From positions 1 to 35,119 of IMG/VR virus record IMGVR_UViG_3300023220_000167: 35,119 nucleotides of DNA. The stretch is one strand, 5' to 3'. The first letter of the stretch is position 1; each line of letters begins with the position of its first letter. The DNA comes from a virus. The position numbers and the translations under genes were made by a program. Shown piece after piece: positions 21,003-28,496 of the stretch. The notes under the pieces are model-generated. The model saw only the letters and a program-made list of their open reading frames with translations. It made no database searches and was not told the origin of the DNA.

Positions 21003-23001
21003 GTTTGTCAAAAAAGTCGGGGGATTTATTGCAAGCGCGGTGCTGATCACAGTCGGAGTTTTGACAGGCAATCCTTTTTTGATCAAGGCCGGCATTGTTG
21101 TGGGCCTGAGTTCCGCGTCCGCGTTGCTTTCCCCAAAGCCCCAGGCGGGAAATCTGACAAATCAACAAGGTGTAAATCTTCAGCTTAGAATTGATACGGC
21201 AGCCACAAGGCAGATTGTTTATGGTACGGCAGCCACGTCCGGCTCATTAGTTTATCGTGAAGCATACGGCACAAATAATAAATTCATGTCTCTAATTATT
21301 GCTGTTGCCGGGCATGAAATTGAATCGTTTGAAAAACTCACATTCGGCGGTGTGGAAGTTCCATTTTCCGGGGACAATGCTACCGGCACATTCGCCGGGG
21401 TCATGCAAAGATTTACGCATCTGGGAACCGATGGTCAGACAGTCGACACCAATCTGGATGCCAATTCAGCAAAATGGACGGCTGCACACCGCTTGCGCGG
21501 AATTGCCTATTATCATTTTAAACTGACCTTTGATCCCGAAAAATTCAAACAGGGTTTTCAAAATCCTGTGCAGATTATTAAGGGCCGGAAGATTTATGAT
21601 CCCCGTAAAGATAGCACCAACGGCGGATCCGGAACGCACCGCAGGGAAAACCCGACAACTTGGGAATTTTCGAATAATCCTGTGCTATGTATTGTCGATT
21701 ATTTACGTGGTGTCAGGATCAATAATACAGCAGGCGCATATGACGGAACATTAATCGGCGGAATGGGCTTTGCCGAAACCCGAATCGACTGGCCGAATAT
21801 TATCGCCGAAGCAAATATCTGTGATGAACAAATACCTGTGAAAGCCGCCGGTTTTGATAGTGGGTTTGATACGGGATTTGACGCAACATTATTACAGACG
21901 CAAACACGATACACCTGTGATGGGATCATTGATCCGCAGAATGACCACAGGGAAAATCTCAATATGCTGGCAAGTTCAATGGCAGGGACCGTTGCCCCAC
22001 AATCGGGCAAGTGGCGGGTATATGCTGGTGCGCCACGGGCAGCTATCAAGTCCCGAACAACAGACGATATAGTTGGCGGGATCAGTTTCAGGGCGCAAAA
22101 TAGTTTAGCCTCTAAATCCAATGGCGTGAGGGGTGTATTTGCTTCTGAGGATGAGGACTTCCAGATAAGAGATTATACGCCTCTACAGCCATCTTCTTTC
22201 GTCACTGAGGATGGGGGAAACGAACAATGGTTACAGCTTGACTTACCAATGACCACAAACGCCGTTCGCGCCCAGAGAATCTCAAAGATTTTTCTATTCC
22301 GTAACAGATTCCAGCGTCAGCTTGATTTGACACTTAACGCAATCGGTCTTCAAGATCAGGTCATGGACACGGTGAATTTCACTTATGCGCCGTTTAATAT
22401 CACCAATGAAAAATATATCGTGCAGGAATGGGCAATCAAATTTGCTAAGGATAATCAGGGCAATGTGGGGTTTGTTATTCAGGAAACATTGCTTGAAGAA
22501 GACGATTCAATATTTGGCTGGCAAGCGACCGTTGATGAACAGCCCGTTTTCTCTGTGGCTACGTCTGTCAAAAATGAAAAGCATAATGACCAAAGGAATT
22601 TGCCAGCCTTAAACGTGGCCGGGGCATTAGTATCAACTGATCCGACAAGCCTATTTTATTTGACAGCCAGCGAATCCGGGGGTGTGGCAACAATCAATAT
22701 TGCGGCACATACTTTAATTGGTGGATTTGGACAACGGTTTATTGGTGCCGGTTCAGTCACGGGTTTGCAAACCAATCAATTACATTATATATATGCCGAT
22801 GACGCAGTTTTTGAGGGCGGCAATGTGACATATATTGCAACAACACAAATTCGGGAATTATCTGCTGACAACGGGCGGCATTTTGCAGGCTCTATTGTAA
22901 CGCCAGCTTTAGCAGCACCCCCAACAAGTGGATCATCTGGTGGGGGTGTATCGGGGGGTACAGGCTTCCCAATATTTGAAGGACCGGGAGAGGTGCCATG
23001 A
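20995..23001 (+). CDS. Tail tip central hub protein (lambda J / GTA gp15 type)
   Basis: 668 residues, apparently from TTG 20995, which overlaps the preceding stop; no better in-frame ATG exists upstream. Residues 10-45 form a hydrophobic segment (GFIASAVLITVGVLTGNPFL) characteristic of these hub proteins. The body contains RQIVYGTAATSGSLVYREAYG, IDWPNIIAEANICDE, LNMLASSMAGTVAPQSGKWRVYAG and LDLTLNAIGLQDQVMDTVNFTY, patterns of J-like attachment proteins. The C-terminal 60 residues are Gly/Ser/Pro-rich. Roles: tail-tip closure and host recognition. Confidence 0.85.
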   Translation: MGKFVKKVGGFIASAVLITVGVLTGNPFLIKAGIVVGLSSASALLSPKPQAGNLTNQQGVNLQLRIDTAATRQIVYGTAATSGSLVYREAYGTNNKFMSLIIAVAGHEIESFEKLTFGGVEVPFSGDNATGTFAGVMQRFTHLGTDGQTVDTNLDANSAKWTAAHRLRGIAYYHFKLTFDPEKFKQGFQNPVQIIKGRKIYDPRKDSTNGGSGTHRRENPTTWEFSNNPVLCIVDYLRGVRINNTAGAYDGTLIGGMGFAETRIDWPNIIAEANICDEQIPVKAAGFDSGFDTGFDATLLQTQTRYTCDGIIDPQNDHRENLNMLASSMAGTVAPQSGKWRVYAGAPRAAIKSRTTDDIVGGISFRAQNSLASKSNGVRGVFASEDEDFQIRDYTPLQPSSFVTEDGGNEQWLQLDLPMTTNAVRAQRISKIFLFRNRFQRQLDLTLNAIGLQDQVMDTVNFTYAPFNITNEKYIVQEWAIKFAKDNQGNVGFVIQETLLEEDDSIFGWQATVDEQPVFSVATSVKNEKHNDQRNLPALNVAGALVSTDPTSLFYLTASESGGVATINIAAHTLIGGFGQRFIGAGSVTGLQTNQLHYIYADDAVFEGGNVTYIATTQIRELSADNGRHFAGSIVTPALAAPPTSGSSGGGVSGGTGFPIFEGPGEVP

Positions 23002-23393
23002 TTGAAAAAAATAGAGCGGAATTTCCAAACATAAATTACACGGATCGTGTGTTTGAGCATGACGGATCGTTGGTTAAAGTCAGAATGATCCGGCAGGATG
23101 TTCACAGGGGCGGTCTAATTTCGAATCCCCAAGCAATTTCATTATTGATAACAGGTTCTGTCTGTGATGGGCAAGGAATGGCTATAAAAAAGGCAAATGG
23201 CACCTGTTACATCTGCTCAGTGAACCATACCGTCACGCTTGAGCAGATGGCAGATATAAATCTGACAGATTTAGTGACAAAAATAATTGAAGAATGCTGT
23301 GTGATGACAATCAAACAGAAAAATAGAATTGAAAAAATGGACGCGCTGGTTAATTATTGGGGATCACCGGCAGAAAATTTTACAGGAGGTTGA
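22998..23393 (+). CDS. Hypothetical protein (131 aa) after the tail hub
   Basis: 131 residues, ATGA-coupled to the hub gene. A beta-rich middle (SLVKVRMIRQDVHRGGLISN, AISLLITGSVCDGQG) and a helical C-terminus; cysteines C56, C70, C73 and a CC pair near 99-100 might form disulphides or bind metal. I do not recognise it. The end of the tail operon is a common place for fibre or chaperone accessory proteins. Confidence 0.6.
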   Translation: MIEKNRAEFPNINYTDRVFEHDGSLVKVRMIRQDVHRGGLISNPQAISLLITGSVCDGQGMAIKKANGTCYICSVNHTVTLEQMADINLTDLVTKIIEECCVMTIKQKNRIEKMDALVNYWGSPAENFTGG

Positions 23394-23396
23394 ATA

Positions 23397-23651
23397 ATGG
23401 GATTAATTAAATGGTCAAAAGGTTGGTTTGCGGCGTTGGGATTCCACCATGCAATTTTAGGTATATTAATAGTGCTGGCTTTTAGCTTGGTTGATCTGGA
23501 ATTATTTGGCGCAACACTGGTGGCGGGGTATTTCATGGGCCGTGAAGAAAAAGAAATGGAATTACGCAATAAAGGCGCGGCTGGTATGGAATGGCTTGAC
23601 TGGATTACGCCAGCAATTTTAAGTTTTGGATTAGCATATTTTTTAGGATAA
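23397..23651 (+). CDS. Small membrane protein of lysis region
   Basis: 84 residues. Hydrophobic segments near 17-48 (AILGILIVLAFSLVDLELFG) and 67-83 (ITPAILSFGLAYFLG) with a charged stretch GREEKEMELR between. Good AGGAGG site. With the next two genes it precedes the peptidoglycan peptidase, so a holin or accessory role is likely, but no family motif is clear. Confidence 0.65.
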   Translation: MGLIKWSKGWFAALGFHHAILGILIVLAFSLVDLELFGATLVAGYFMGREEKEMELRNKGAAGMEWLDWITPAILSFGLAYFLG

Positions 23652-23656
23652 ATATC

Positions 23657-23887
23657 ATGGAAGAACGCAGAAAAGCGGACGGTTGGCACATTAAAAAAGA
23701 AATTTCATACGGCCATATTTTGACTACAGCGGTGATTGCCTTTTCTCTTTTGGGATGGGCAAATTCAGTGGATAAAAGATTAACGATTGTTGAATATTCA
23801 CAGGCACACTCGAAAGAGATGTTCCAGAAAATTGACACAAAACTAGACAGATTCACTGATAAACTTTACCGAGAGGAAGGCAGATAG
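23657..23887 (+). CDS. Single-pass membrane protein with coiled coil (spanin- or holin-like)
   Basis: 76 residues. Basic N-terminus, one transmembrane helix near 19-37 (YGHILTTAVIAFSLLGWA), then a charged helical tail (SVDKRLTIVEYSQAHSKEMF). This is the layout of i-spanins and of small phage hemolysin-type holins. The neighbouring peptidase gene starts directly after its stop. Lysis role likely, exact class uncertain. Confidence 0.65.
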   Translation: MEERRKADGWHIKKEISYGHILTTAVIAFSLLGWANSVDKRLTIVEYSQAHSKEMFQKIDTKLDRFTDKLYREEGR

Positions 23888-24334
23888 ATGATTAAGCTTT
23901 CACCTCATTTCACGCTGAGAGAATTGACACATAGCGCGTTGGCCGTGCGTCACGGTATTGATAATTTGCCGGAACCAAGTGATATTGTCAGATTAAAGCG
24001 GCTGTCGATGGAAATTCTTGAGCCGGTACGATCACACTATGGTATTCCTTTCAGCCCTTCCAGTGGCTATCGTAGCCCGGCTGTGAATAAATTGGCGGGA
24101 TCAGGTTCAACCTCGCAACATGTTAAAGGAGAAGCTGTTGATTTTGAGGTTCCAGGCATAGCTAACGCCAGCCTTGCGCAGTGGATTAAAGATAATCTGA
24201 TATTTGATCAATTAATTCTGGAATTCCACAGTCCCGCAGTGCCGTATAGCGGTTGGGCCCATGTGAGCCTAATTGACGGGAATAACAGACACCAATCGCT
24301 GATTTTTGACGGTAAACGATACAGGGAATTTTAA
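23888..24334 (+). CDS. Endolysin-type M15 peptidase (D,D- or L,D-peptidase)
   Basis: 148 residues. Peptidase M15_3 signature: FTLRELTHS at the start, SSGYRSPAVNKLAG, then zinc ligands H78 and D85 in QHVKGEAVDF and H125 in WAHVS, with a likely general base between. It cuts peptide bonds in peptidoglycan. No signal peptide, so release needs the holin downstream. Length and motif spacing are complete. Confidence 0.92.
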   Translation: MIKLSPHFTLRELTHSALAVRHGIDNLPEPSDIVRLKRLSMEILEPVRSHYGIPFSPSSGYRSPAVNKLAGSGSTSQHVKGEAVDFEVPGIANASLAQWIKDNLIFDQLILEFHSPAVPYSGWAHVSLIDGNNRHQSLIFDGKRYREF

Positions 24335-24335
24335 C

Positions 24336-24731
24336 ATGGGCATACCATTGATAGGCGGGATATTCAAAGCAGTGGACAAAGTTATCGGTGGCTTTGTGTC
24401 AGACAAAGGTGAGCGTGAACGTATGGCTCACGACATATCTATGGTCATTCACAATGCGAATATGGCGCAGCTTGAGGTCAACGCTGAAGAAGCCAAGCAT
24501 CCGAGCATATTTGTATCAGGATGGCGACCGGCGGTAGGTTGGATAGGTGTTCTTGGTCTAGCAATGCAATATATCATACAGCCCGTTGTTCAGTGGGTTG
24601 TTATTTTGACAGGAAATGATATACCTTTGCCCGATATTGACACCGCTGGCCTCTCAACAATATTGATGGCGATTTTGGGTGTTGCGGGATTGCGCACCGT
24701 TGAGAAAGTCAAAAAGGTTGCTCGGAAATAA
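24336..24731 (+). CDS. Holin, 3TM family
   Basis: 131 residues from ATG 24336; a start at 24306 would lie within the peptidase gene. The motif AEEAKHPSIFVSGWRPAVGWIGVLGLAMQY is diagnostic of the 3TM holin superfamily. Hydrophobic segments at about 66-90 and 105-122 follow an amphipathic N-terminal helix. It makes membrane lesions that release the peptidase at the end of infection. Last gene of the rightward late operon. Confidence 0.88.
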   Translation: MGIPLIGGIFKAVDKVIGGFVSDKGERERMAHDISMVIHNANMAQLEVNAEEAKHPSIFVSGWRPAVGWIGVLGLAMQYIIQPVVQWVVILTGNDIPLPDIDTAGLSTILMAILGVAGLRTVEKVKKVARK

Positions 24732-24757
24732 TATTGAGCAACACGTTTTAATGGATG

Positions 24758-24937
24758 TCATAACCATATTTTTCTGAATAAAAAAAAATCACCATCATCA
24801 GGTTTGCGATGGAATTGTTTACGGTTATGTTGATAGCACCCGATGGTACCGTTTTTAAACTTCATACGAGGCTTCCTGCAAATTGAAGTCGAATTAATGG
24901 CATATGTCACTTTATTACATCTATCTATCTTGGGCAT
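24758..24937 (-). CDS. Small putative zinc-binding protein (59 aa)
   Basis: ATG at 24937 has an excellent AAGGAGAAATTAA site. The product has C7, C20, C34 and H37 spaced like a small zinc finger, with SICRKPRMKFKNGTIGCYQH recalling short phage proteins ending in C-x-x-H-G-G. The final residues are read through a run of nine A/T at about 24780-24788, where a one-base length change would alter the C-terminus (to a form ending YGYDIH). Last gene of its leftward operon, convergent with the holin gene. Confidence 0.6.
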   Translation of the reverse strand: MPKIDRCNKVTYAINSTSICRKPRMKFKNGTIGCYQHNRKQFHRKPDDGDFFLFRKIWL

Positions 24938-24964
24938 TTAATTTCTCCTTATATGATAATACTT

Positions 24965-25243
24965 TCAATGCCGACACTCAGGGCAATTTTCCCACTCGCA
25001 GCCATGTATGCACCGGGCAAATTGTCGCGGGGTGAGTTGCTTCATGTTAAAAAATCGCCGGATAAGATAACCTCTTAAAATGCTGACCGCTGTGAAAATC
25101 AAAGTTATTTCGAGCGTATCCCGAAAAGAATTATCTGGATAATATAATGGGAAAATCAGCCATGCTGCAATGAGGCTGATACAAAACGCAAATCCTGTAT
25201 TGGTCATAGATTCAATCAATGATTGTTTTTTGGTCTGTTTCAT
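24965..25243 (-). CDS. Membrane protein, DUF7220-like
   Basis: 92 residues. N-terminal MKQTKKQSLIESMTNTGFAF, two hydrophobic helices (about 16-35 and 46-60) and SILRGYLIRRFFN fit the phage DUF7220 pattern of small inner-membrane proteins. The C-terminus adds two Cys pairs (RCIHGCEWENCPEC) that could bind zinc. Start overlaps the HTH gene stop (ATGA). Role unknown. Confidence 0.65.
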   Translation of the reverse strand: MKQTKKQSLIESMTNTGFAFCISLIAAWLIFPLYYPDNSFRDTLEITLIFTAVSILRGYLIRRFFNMKQLTPRQFARCIHGCEWENCPECRH

Positions 25244-25434
25244 AGTTTTTCGTCCTCATCTGCTCCGTCTCCAAACAGCCAAGCTATGACTTTGATTGTA
25301 GCTGATTGATCAATGCTTTTCCCTCCTTCCAACCGTGAAAGTGTCTTGGCCGGAATCCCGATGTCCATGGCAATTGCCTTCTGGTCTTTGTCGCTGGTGG
25401 CCCTATGAAGCCTCATCATTTTGCTAATTATCAT
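25240..25434 (-). CDS. Small XRE-type helix-turn-helix regulator
   Basis: 64 residues. KDQKAIAMDIGIPAKTLSRLEGGKSIDQ (about 16-43) is a clear Cro/C1-type helix-turn-helix with the typical recognition helix T-L-S-R-L-E. Single-domain size fits a Cro or Cox-like repressor. It follows the recombination genes after a 90-bp gap that contains two strong hairpins, so its expression may be attenuated relative to them. Confidence 0.85.
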   Translation of the reverse strand: MIISKMMRLHRATSDKDQKAIAMDIGIPAKTLSRLEGGKSIDQSATIKVIAWLFGDGADEDEKL

Positions 25435-25461
25435 GGTCTATTCCTATCAAATTAAAGGGGT

Positions 25462-25523
25462 GGGGAAGCGGACACTGGGGAGGAAAAACCCGCTTCCCCG
25501 GCACGGCGGATAAGAACCGTGCC
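25462..25523 (-). other. Tandem hairpins between recombination gene and HTH gene
   Basis: In the leftward message the first hairpin is GGCACGG/CCGTGCC (25517-25523 with 25500-25506). The second is the 10-bp stem GGGGAAGCGG/CCGCTTCCCC (25490-25499 with 25462-25471). They abut directly. Neither is followed by a T-run, so RNA processing, stability control or partial termination is more likely than a classical terminator. Confidence 0.6.
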
Positions 25524-26164
25524 TATTCCGGTTTATAATTATCGTCTCCGGGAAAATCGCTGGTTTGTGGCTCCTGATCATCAATTCCAGTGGCTATCGT
25601 TTTAAACTCGGTATGATCATTCTTCTCATTCAACCGGGCCTTGTCGTCACCGTTCAAAGACATATAGAAATCTTGATATGCCGTTAAACCTTGGCTTGCC
25701 TGATCCTGAGCACGTTTGTAAAGTTCCGGATAATTATCTTCAACATCAACCATATCAACTTTCAATGGTTTGACCGTGTAAAGCATCCGCTTTGTTTTTG
25801 AGGCGGTCAAAGGAACGTTAATGTCCTTGTCAATATGGGACATGTGGCTGATCCGAATGCCGCCCACCTTTTGGCCGCCAAAAATAACATTTGGATCGCC
25901 AAACAAGGTCATTGATTTTCCGGCGTACTCAGAACCCTCACTGCCCCACACCTTGACCATGACCCGCCGCATTGATTTACAAGGCTTAAATGGCTTCCCT
26001 GCGTCCCCCTGATAGTGAATACTGACGGGTTGCTGGTCATTCACATTGCCAGTGCTTTTGACACCTGTAATTGTTATGGTTTTGTCGCCAACTAAGAAAT
26101 CATCATAATTCATCTGATCGCTTTTAGGCGCGATTGTTTTTGACATATCAATATTGTTGTTCAT
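25523..26164 (-). CDS. Conserved phage protein next to YqaJ exonuclease (recombination partner candidate)
   Basis: 213 residues. A core with QPVSIHYQGDAGKPFKPCKS then MRRVMVKVWG, AGKSMTLFGDPNVIFGGQKVGGIRISHMSHID is a pattern I have seen in phage proteins encoded next to exonucleases. The beta-rich core may be an OB-like fold. The C-terminal 60 residues are acidic like the tails of ssDNA-binding proteins (ending DFPGDDNYKPE). A single-strand binding or annealing partner of the exonuclease is plausible. No biochemical assignment is certain. Confidence 0.65.
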   Translation of the reverse strand: MNNNIDMSKTIAPKSDQMNYDDFLVGDKTITITGVKSTGNVNDQQPVSIHYQGDAGKPFKPCKSMRRVMVKVWGSEGSEYAGKSMTLFGDPNVIFGGQKVGGIRISHMSHIDKDINVPLTASKTKRMLYTVKPLKVDMVDVEDNYPELYKRAQDQASQGLTAYQDFYMSLNGDDKARLNEKNDHTEFKTIATGIDDQEPQTSDFPGDDNYKPE

Positions 26165-26433
26165 TCGTTTAGTCCCTTCGGTAAAGTTGGTGCGTCACAA
26201 AATAGAACGGGCGGGGTTTCTTTCATATACCCGCTCCATCTATCTTGATCTGGTATCCAATAAGACACAATCACACGATTACATGCTGACACCGTGAACG
26301 CCCAAACCTTGATAAGGTGTTTCTCCATAATTGGGACTCCTTTCTTTGTGACTCTTCCTGTGTCGGTTTTTTCATAAAAGCTTTTATGGTGGTCTTGTGG
26401 TGTATTTTTCCACTGGCTCGCTTCACTGCTCAT
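26161..26433 (-). CDS. Small hypothetical protein in recombination operon
   Basis: 90 residues if started at ATG 26433, which overlaps the exonuclease stop as ATGA. An internal ATG at 26328 has an almost ideal AAAGGAG site 8 nt upstream and would give a 55-residue form (starting MEKHLIKVWAF). Both could be used. The sequence is rich in aromatic residues with no known motif. The stop overlaps the next start. Confidence 0.6.
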   Translation of the reverse strand: MSSEASQWKNTPQDHHKSFYEKTDTGRVTKKGVPIMEKHLIKVWAFTVSACNRVIVSYWIPDQDRWSGYMKETPPVLFCDAPTLPKGLNE

Positions 26434-27149
26434 GTTATCATGTCCGTTTCTATAATTCTTCGGGGTGTTAGCGTTAAGCGCGGATCGTTTGCCACGGCTG
26501 CTTCATATTTTGCCATATTTTCCTGAAGAACCTTTTCAAAACCAATGGCGGCTTTCTCGATAGCTTCTTGAATTTTCGGGTCTGGTTCAACACGAATCGT
26601 CACCATTTGGTTGCCGTTGCAAAAGCTTATAAAATCAATCCACTTTCGACCCGAGACAAATAAACCAGCCTGTAACTGCATCATGTATTCGCTCGGGATA
26701 ATTTCAGTGGTCCGGCCCGCGATATGATCCATGATTGTTTTTATCTGGTATTTGGGAACCCTTGATTTGACTTCCAATAAGCCATCATCACCAACCAAGG
26801 CATCCGGGGAATATCCAAGGGGAAAGCCCAATTTATTATTGATGATAAACCCGCAATATTTGGTTTCACGATTATACTCTCTGGCATATTGTTGAACCGC
26901 ATATGGTTCGTCTTCATGCCCCCTCATCATGTCATATGACATATAATTGTGCTGAATTGTTTCATCTATCCGTTGCGACAAAATATCATCATAAAAAAGT
27001 CTGGCATTAGCGGCTGTTGAAAGTTCCAGCTTCTTCGGTGTTATGACATTCTTCAATGTGCTGGCCGATAATACGCCATGTTTAAGCCTCAGCCATTCAT
27101 CCGTACCCTGTACGACATCGTGATAGTATTTTATATTTTGTGCTATCAT
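26430..27149 (-). CDS. YqaJ-type phage recombination exonuclease
   Basis: 239 residues. Pattern of the lambda Exo/YqaJ nuclease fold: WLRLKHGVLSAST near 18-30, MRGHEDEPYAVQQYAREY near 74-91, the catalytic GYSPDALVGDDGLLEVKSR near 112-131 (D, E-x-K) and PSEYMMQLQAGLFVSGRKWIDF. It resects dsDNA ends to give a 3' strand for annealing. First gene of the leftward operon, transcribed from the promoter at 27194-27222, so it is under the repressor-like control of that region. Confidence 0.92.
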   Translation of the reverse strand: MIAQNIKYYHDVVQGTDEWLRLKHGVLSASTLKNVITPKKLELSTAANARLFYDDILSQRIDETIQHNYMSYDMMRGHEDEPYAVQQYAREYNRETKYCGFIINNKLGFPLGYSPDALVGDDGLLEVKSRVPKYQIKTIMDHIAGRTTEIIPSEYMMQLQAGLFVSGRKWIDFISFCNGNQMVTIRVEPDPKIQEAIEKAAIGFEKVLQENMAKYEAAVANDPRLTLTPRRIIETDMIT

Positions 27150-27193
27150 ATCTTATCCTTTAAAATGAGGGATTTTCCGTTCCCTTGGCTTGA

Positions 27194-27222
27194 ACTGTAA
27201 CAAGATACTTGCATTTTGTCAA
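27194..27222 (-). promoter_or_regulatory. Leftward promoter of the recombination operon
   Basis: On the minus strand TTGACA (27222-27217), 17-bp spacer and TACAGT (27199-27194). A palindromic site CAAG-ATA-CTTG (27201-27211) lies in the spacer and a second site overlaps the -35, so repressor binding would block it. Confidence 0.75.
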
Positions 27223-27233
27223 TAAGAAACTTG
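27201..27233. promoter_or_regulatory. Paired operator-like palindromes in divergent control region
   Basis: CAAGATACTTG (27201-27211) and TAAGAAACTTG (27223-27233) share the form AAGnnnCTT. Their centres are 22 bp apart, about two helical turns, on the same DNA face. They overlap the leftward promoter and end just before the rightward -35. The HTH protein encoded at 27299 is the natural candidate to bind them. Confidence 0.6.
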
Positions 27234-27235
27234 CC

Positions 27236-27264
27236 TTGACTTAAATAAATTTCTTTCCTATATT
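27236..27264 (+). promoter_or_regulatory. Rightward promoter of the HTH-GapR unit
   Basis: TTGACT (27236-27241), 17-bp spacer, TATATT (27259-27264). Predicted start near 27271, so the usable translation start downstream is ATG 27299 and not the TTG at 27263, which lies in the -10 box. Confidence 0.75.
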
Positions 27265-27298
27265 GTACGGGCCAGAAAATATTTTAAGAAAGAACACC

Positions 27299-27601
27299 AT
27301 GACGGAAACGCAAAATATATTAATCAAACTGAAACAGAAACTTGTCGGCTGTCAATTATCGTTTGCCGATCTGTCACGGCACTCAGGCATTACTGAAGGG
27401 GCAATTTCAAGGGGCTTTAAGGGCAAGACTTTAGCCATGAGGCCGGAAACTTTGGAATTGCTTAAGCTAAAAACCGATGAATTAATCAAACGGAAAAAGG
27501 AATATTATGACAGACGCATCCCATATATCCAGCGACAGAATCCGCTCACTCGTGGAACGGATCGAAAGACTAGCAGAAGAAAAACAAACTCTGACCTATG
27601 A
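27299..27601 (+). CDS. HTH repressor-like protein
   Basis: 100 residues from ATG 27299 (AAGAAAG upstream). LSFADLSRHSGITEGAISRGFKGKT (about 20-45) is a helix-turn-helix. The rest up to residue 70 is helical and basic. The last 30 residues are read through DNA that also encodes the start of the GapR-like protein, a 95-bp overlap unusual in this genome, so the C-terminal tail may be non-essential or the product of a lost stop. Probably the autoregulator of the divergent promoters. Confidence 0.75.
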   Translation: MTETQNILIKLKQKLVGCQLSFADLSRHSGITEGAISRGFKGKTLAMRPETLELLKLKTDELIKRKKEYYDRRIPYIQRQNPLTRGTDRKTSRRKTNSDL

Positions 27602-27773
27602 TATTAAGGAGGTTTATTCTGAGGCCAAAGCGGAAGGATTTGATGTGAAAATTCTCCGCAAGATTATTGCCCGGCGCAAGATGGACCCCCATGATCTTGA
27701 TGAAATGGCGGCCTTGATTGATCTCTATGAGAGTGCCTTGATCCAGCCACAATTAAATCTGGTGAAACAATGA
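27507..27773 (+). CDS. GapR-like nucleoid protein (DUF2312)
   Basis: 88 residues, the length of Caulobacter GapR (about 89). The DUF2312 pattern is plain: RIRSLVERIERLAEEKQTLTYDIKEVYSEAKAEGFDVKILRKIIARRKM, followed by DEMAALIDLYESAL. GapR forms a coiled-coil clamp on overtwisted DNA ahead of forks and polymerases and helps gyrase. Start ATG 27507 has AAAGGA upstream. A phage copy may support replication of the phage or alter host chromosome structure. DUF2312 is largely alphaproteobacterial, supporting the host guess. Confidence 0.9.
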   Translation: MTDASHISSDRIRSLVERIERLAEEKQTLTYDIKEVYSEAKAEGFDVKILRKIIARRKMDPHDLDEMAALIDLYESALIQPQLNLVKQ

Positions 27774-27786
27774 TTTATCGGCGCAA

Positions 27787-27930
27787 TCAAAATAACCTAT
27801 CAAGGAGATATGAAGCCGCTATAACCATCAAAGCGGTCAACATGCACCCAATGATCAAAGGATAGCCAAAGACCCCCCGTGCGGCGTGTAAATCGTCTTC
27901 CCAATGTTCGTCATATTTTTCATGTTGCAT
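27787..27930 (-). CDS. Small single-pass membrane protein (47 aa)
   Basis: ATG 27930 lies inside the end of the upstream gene (11-bp overlap) with AAAGGGA about 9 nt before. The N-terminal 20 residues are acidic/His-rich (MQHEKYDEHWEDDLHAARG), then one hydrophobic helix (FGYPLIIGCMLTALMVIAAS). Not recognised. Last gene of the leftward small-orphan operon and convergent with the GapR gene. Confidence 0.65.
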   Translation of the reverse strand: MQHEKYDEHWEDDLHAARGVFGYPLIIGCMLTALMVIAASYLLDRLF

Positions 27931-28108
27931 TTATTTTATCCCTTTTTCCTGAGTTATATTTATCAAATGTAGCTTGATGAAATCGGTTAACCTTATCCCG
28001 AACAGACGGGGCGGCTTTTAAGTGACATAAAATACCTTTTTCATAAGCAGTAGGATTTTTCTGCATCCGCCAAAGATTGATGACTTGCTTTATAAATTCC
28101 ATGCTCAT
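27920..28108 (-). CDS. Hypothetical protein (62 aa)
   Basis: 62 residues, basic, helical by appearance (MEFIKQVINLWRMQKNPTAYEKGIL). No recognised motif. The start overlaps the preceding stop by ATGA; the ATGAGC start is shared with most genes in this operon. Could be a small DNA- or host-protein-binding factor. Confidence 0.6.
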   Translation of the reverse strand: MSMEFIKQVINLWRMQKNPTAYEKGILCHLKAAPSVRDKVNRFHQATFDKYNSGKRDKINAT

Positions 28109-28266
28109 TTGTGCAACTCCTTCAATTTGGCGAGGTCTGATTTTACAGCATCAAACCGAACCCGTATTTCTCTTTCTGGGTCACCCTCAAGGTGTGCCAC
28201 ATCAAGAAACTCTAGACTGATCTCAATGTCTTCAATCATCTGTCGGGTACTCTTAAAGTCGCTCAT
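28105..28266 (-). CDS. Small acidic hypothetical protein (53 aa)
   Basis: ATG 28266 is coupled to the preceding stop (TAATG), and the stop overlaps the next start. 53 residues (MSDFKSTRQMIEDIEISLEF, then AVKSDLAKLKELHK): acidic N-terminal half and a short heptad at the end, suggesting a coiled coil. No family recognised. Support comes from operon continuity. Confidence 0.6.
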   Translation of the reverse strand: MSDFKSTRQMIEDIEISLEFLDVAHLEGDPEREIRVRFDAVKSDLAKLKELHK

Positions 28267-28496
28267 TAGTTTTGATCCTTTGGTGGTGTCCAGCCTAGTT
28301 GTATTAGGGCAGACTTGATTAATTTTTCACGGGTGTTTGCTATATACCGAGTTGTGCTTAAGACATATTCCCTCTGCATATCCTTGACTTCCTCATCAAT
28401 TTCAATACACCCATCAACAACACCTATGGCGTATTTAATGTTCAGGCCGTATTCGGTTTTATATTCTTTGTCTGTTAATATAGGTATATCGCTCAT
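28266..28496 (-). CDS. Hypothetical protein (76 aa)
   Basis: 76 residues from ATG 28496, preferred to 28517 because it makes the same TAATGAGC junction as its neighbours. Mixed acidic/basic (YAIGVVDGCIEIDEEVKDMQ, REKLIKSALIQLGWTPPK). Unknown function. Upstream gene stop overlaps. Confidence 0.6.
   Translation of the reverse strand: MSDIPILTDKEYKTEYGLNIKYAIGVVDGCIEIDEEVKDMQREYVLSTTRYIANTREKLIKSALIQLGWTPPKDQN

Noticed and set aside
27770-27865. 31-codon plus-strand ORF after the GapR gene, ATGA-coupled
   Set aside because: It overlaps a better-supported minus-strand membrane protein gene and its product has no structure-like features.
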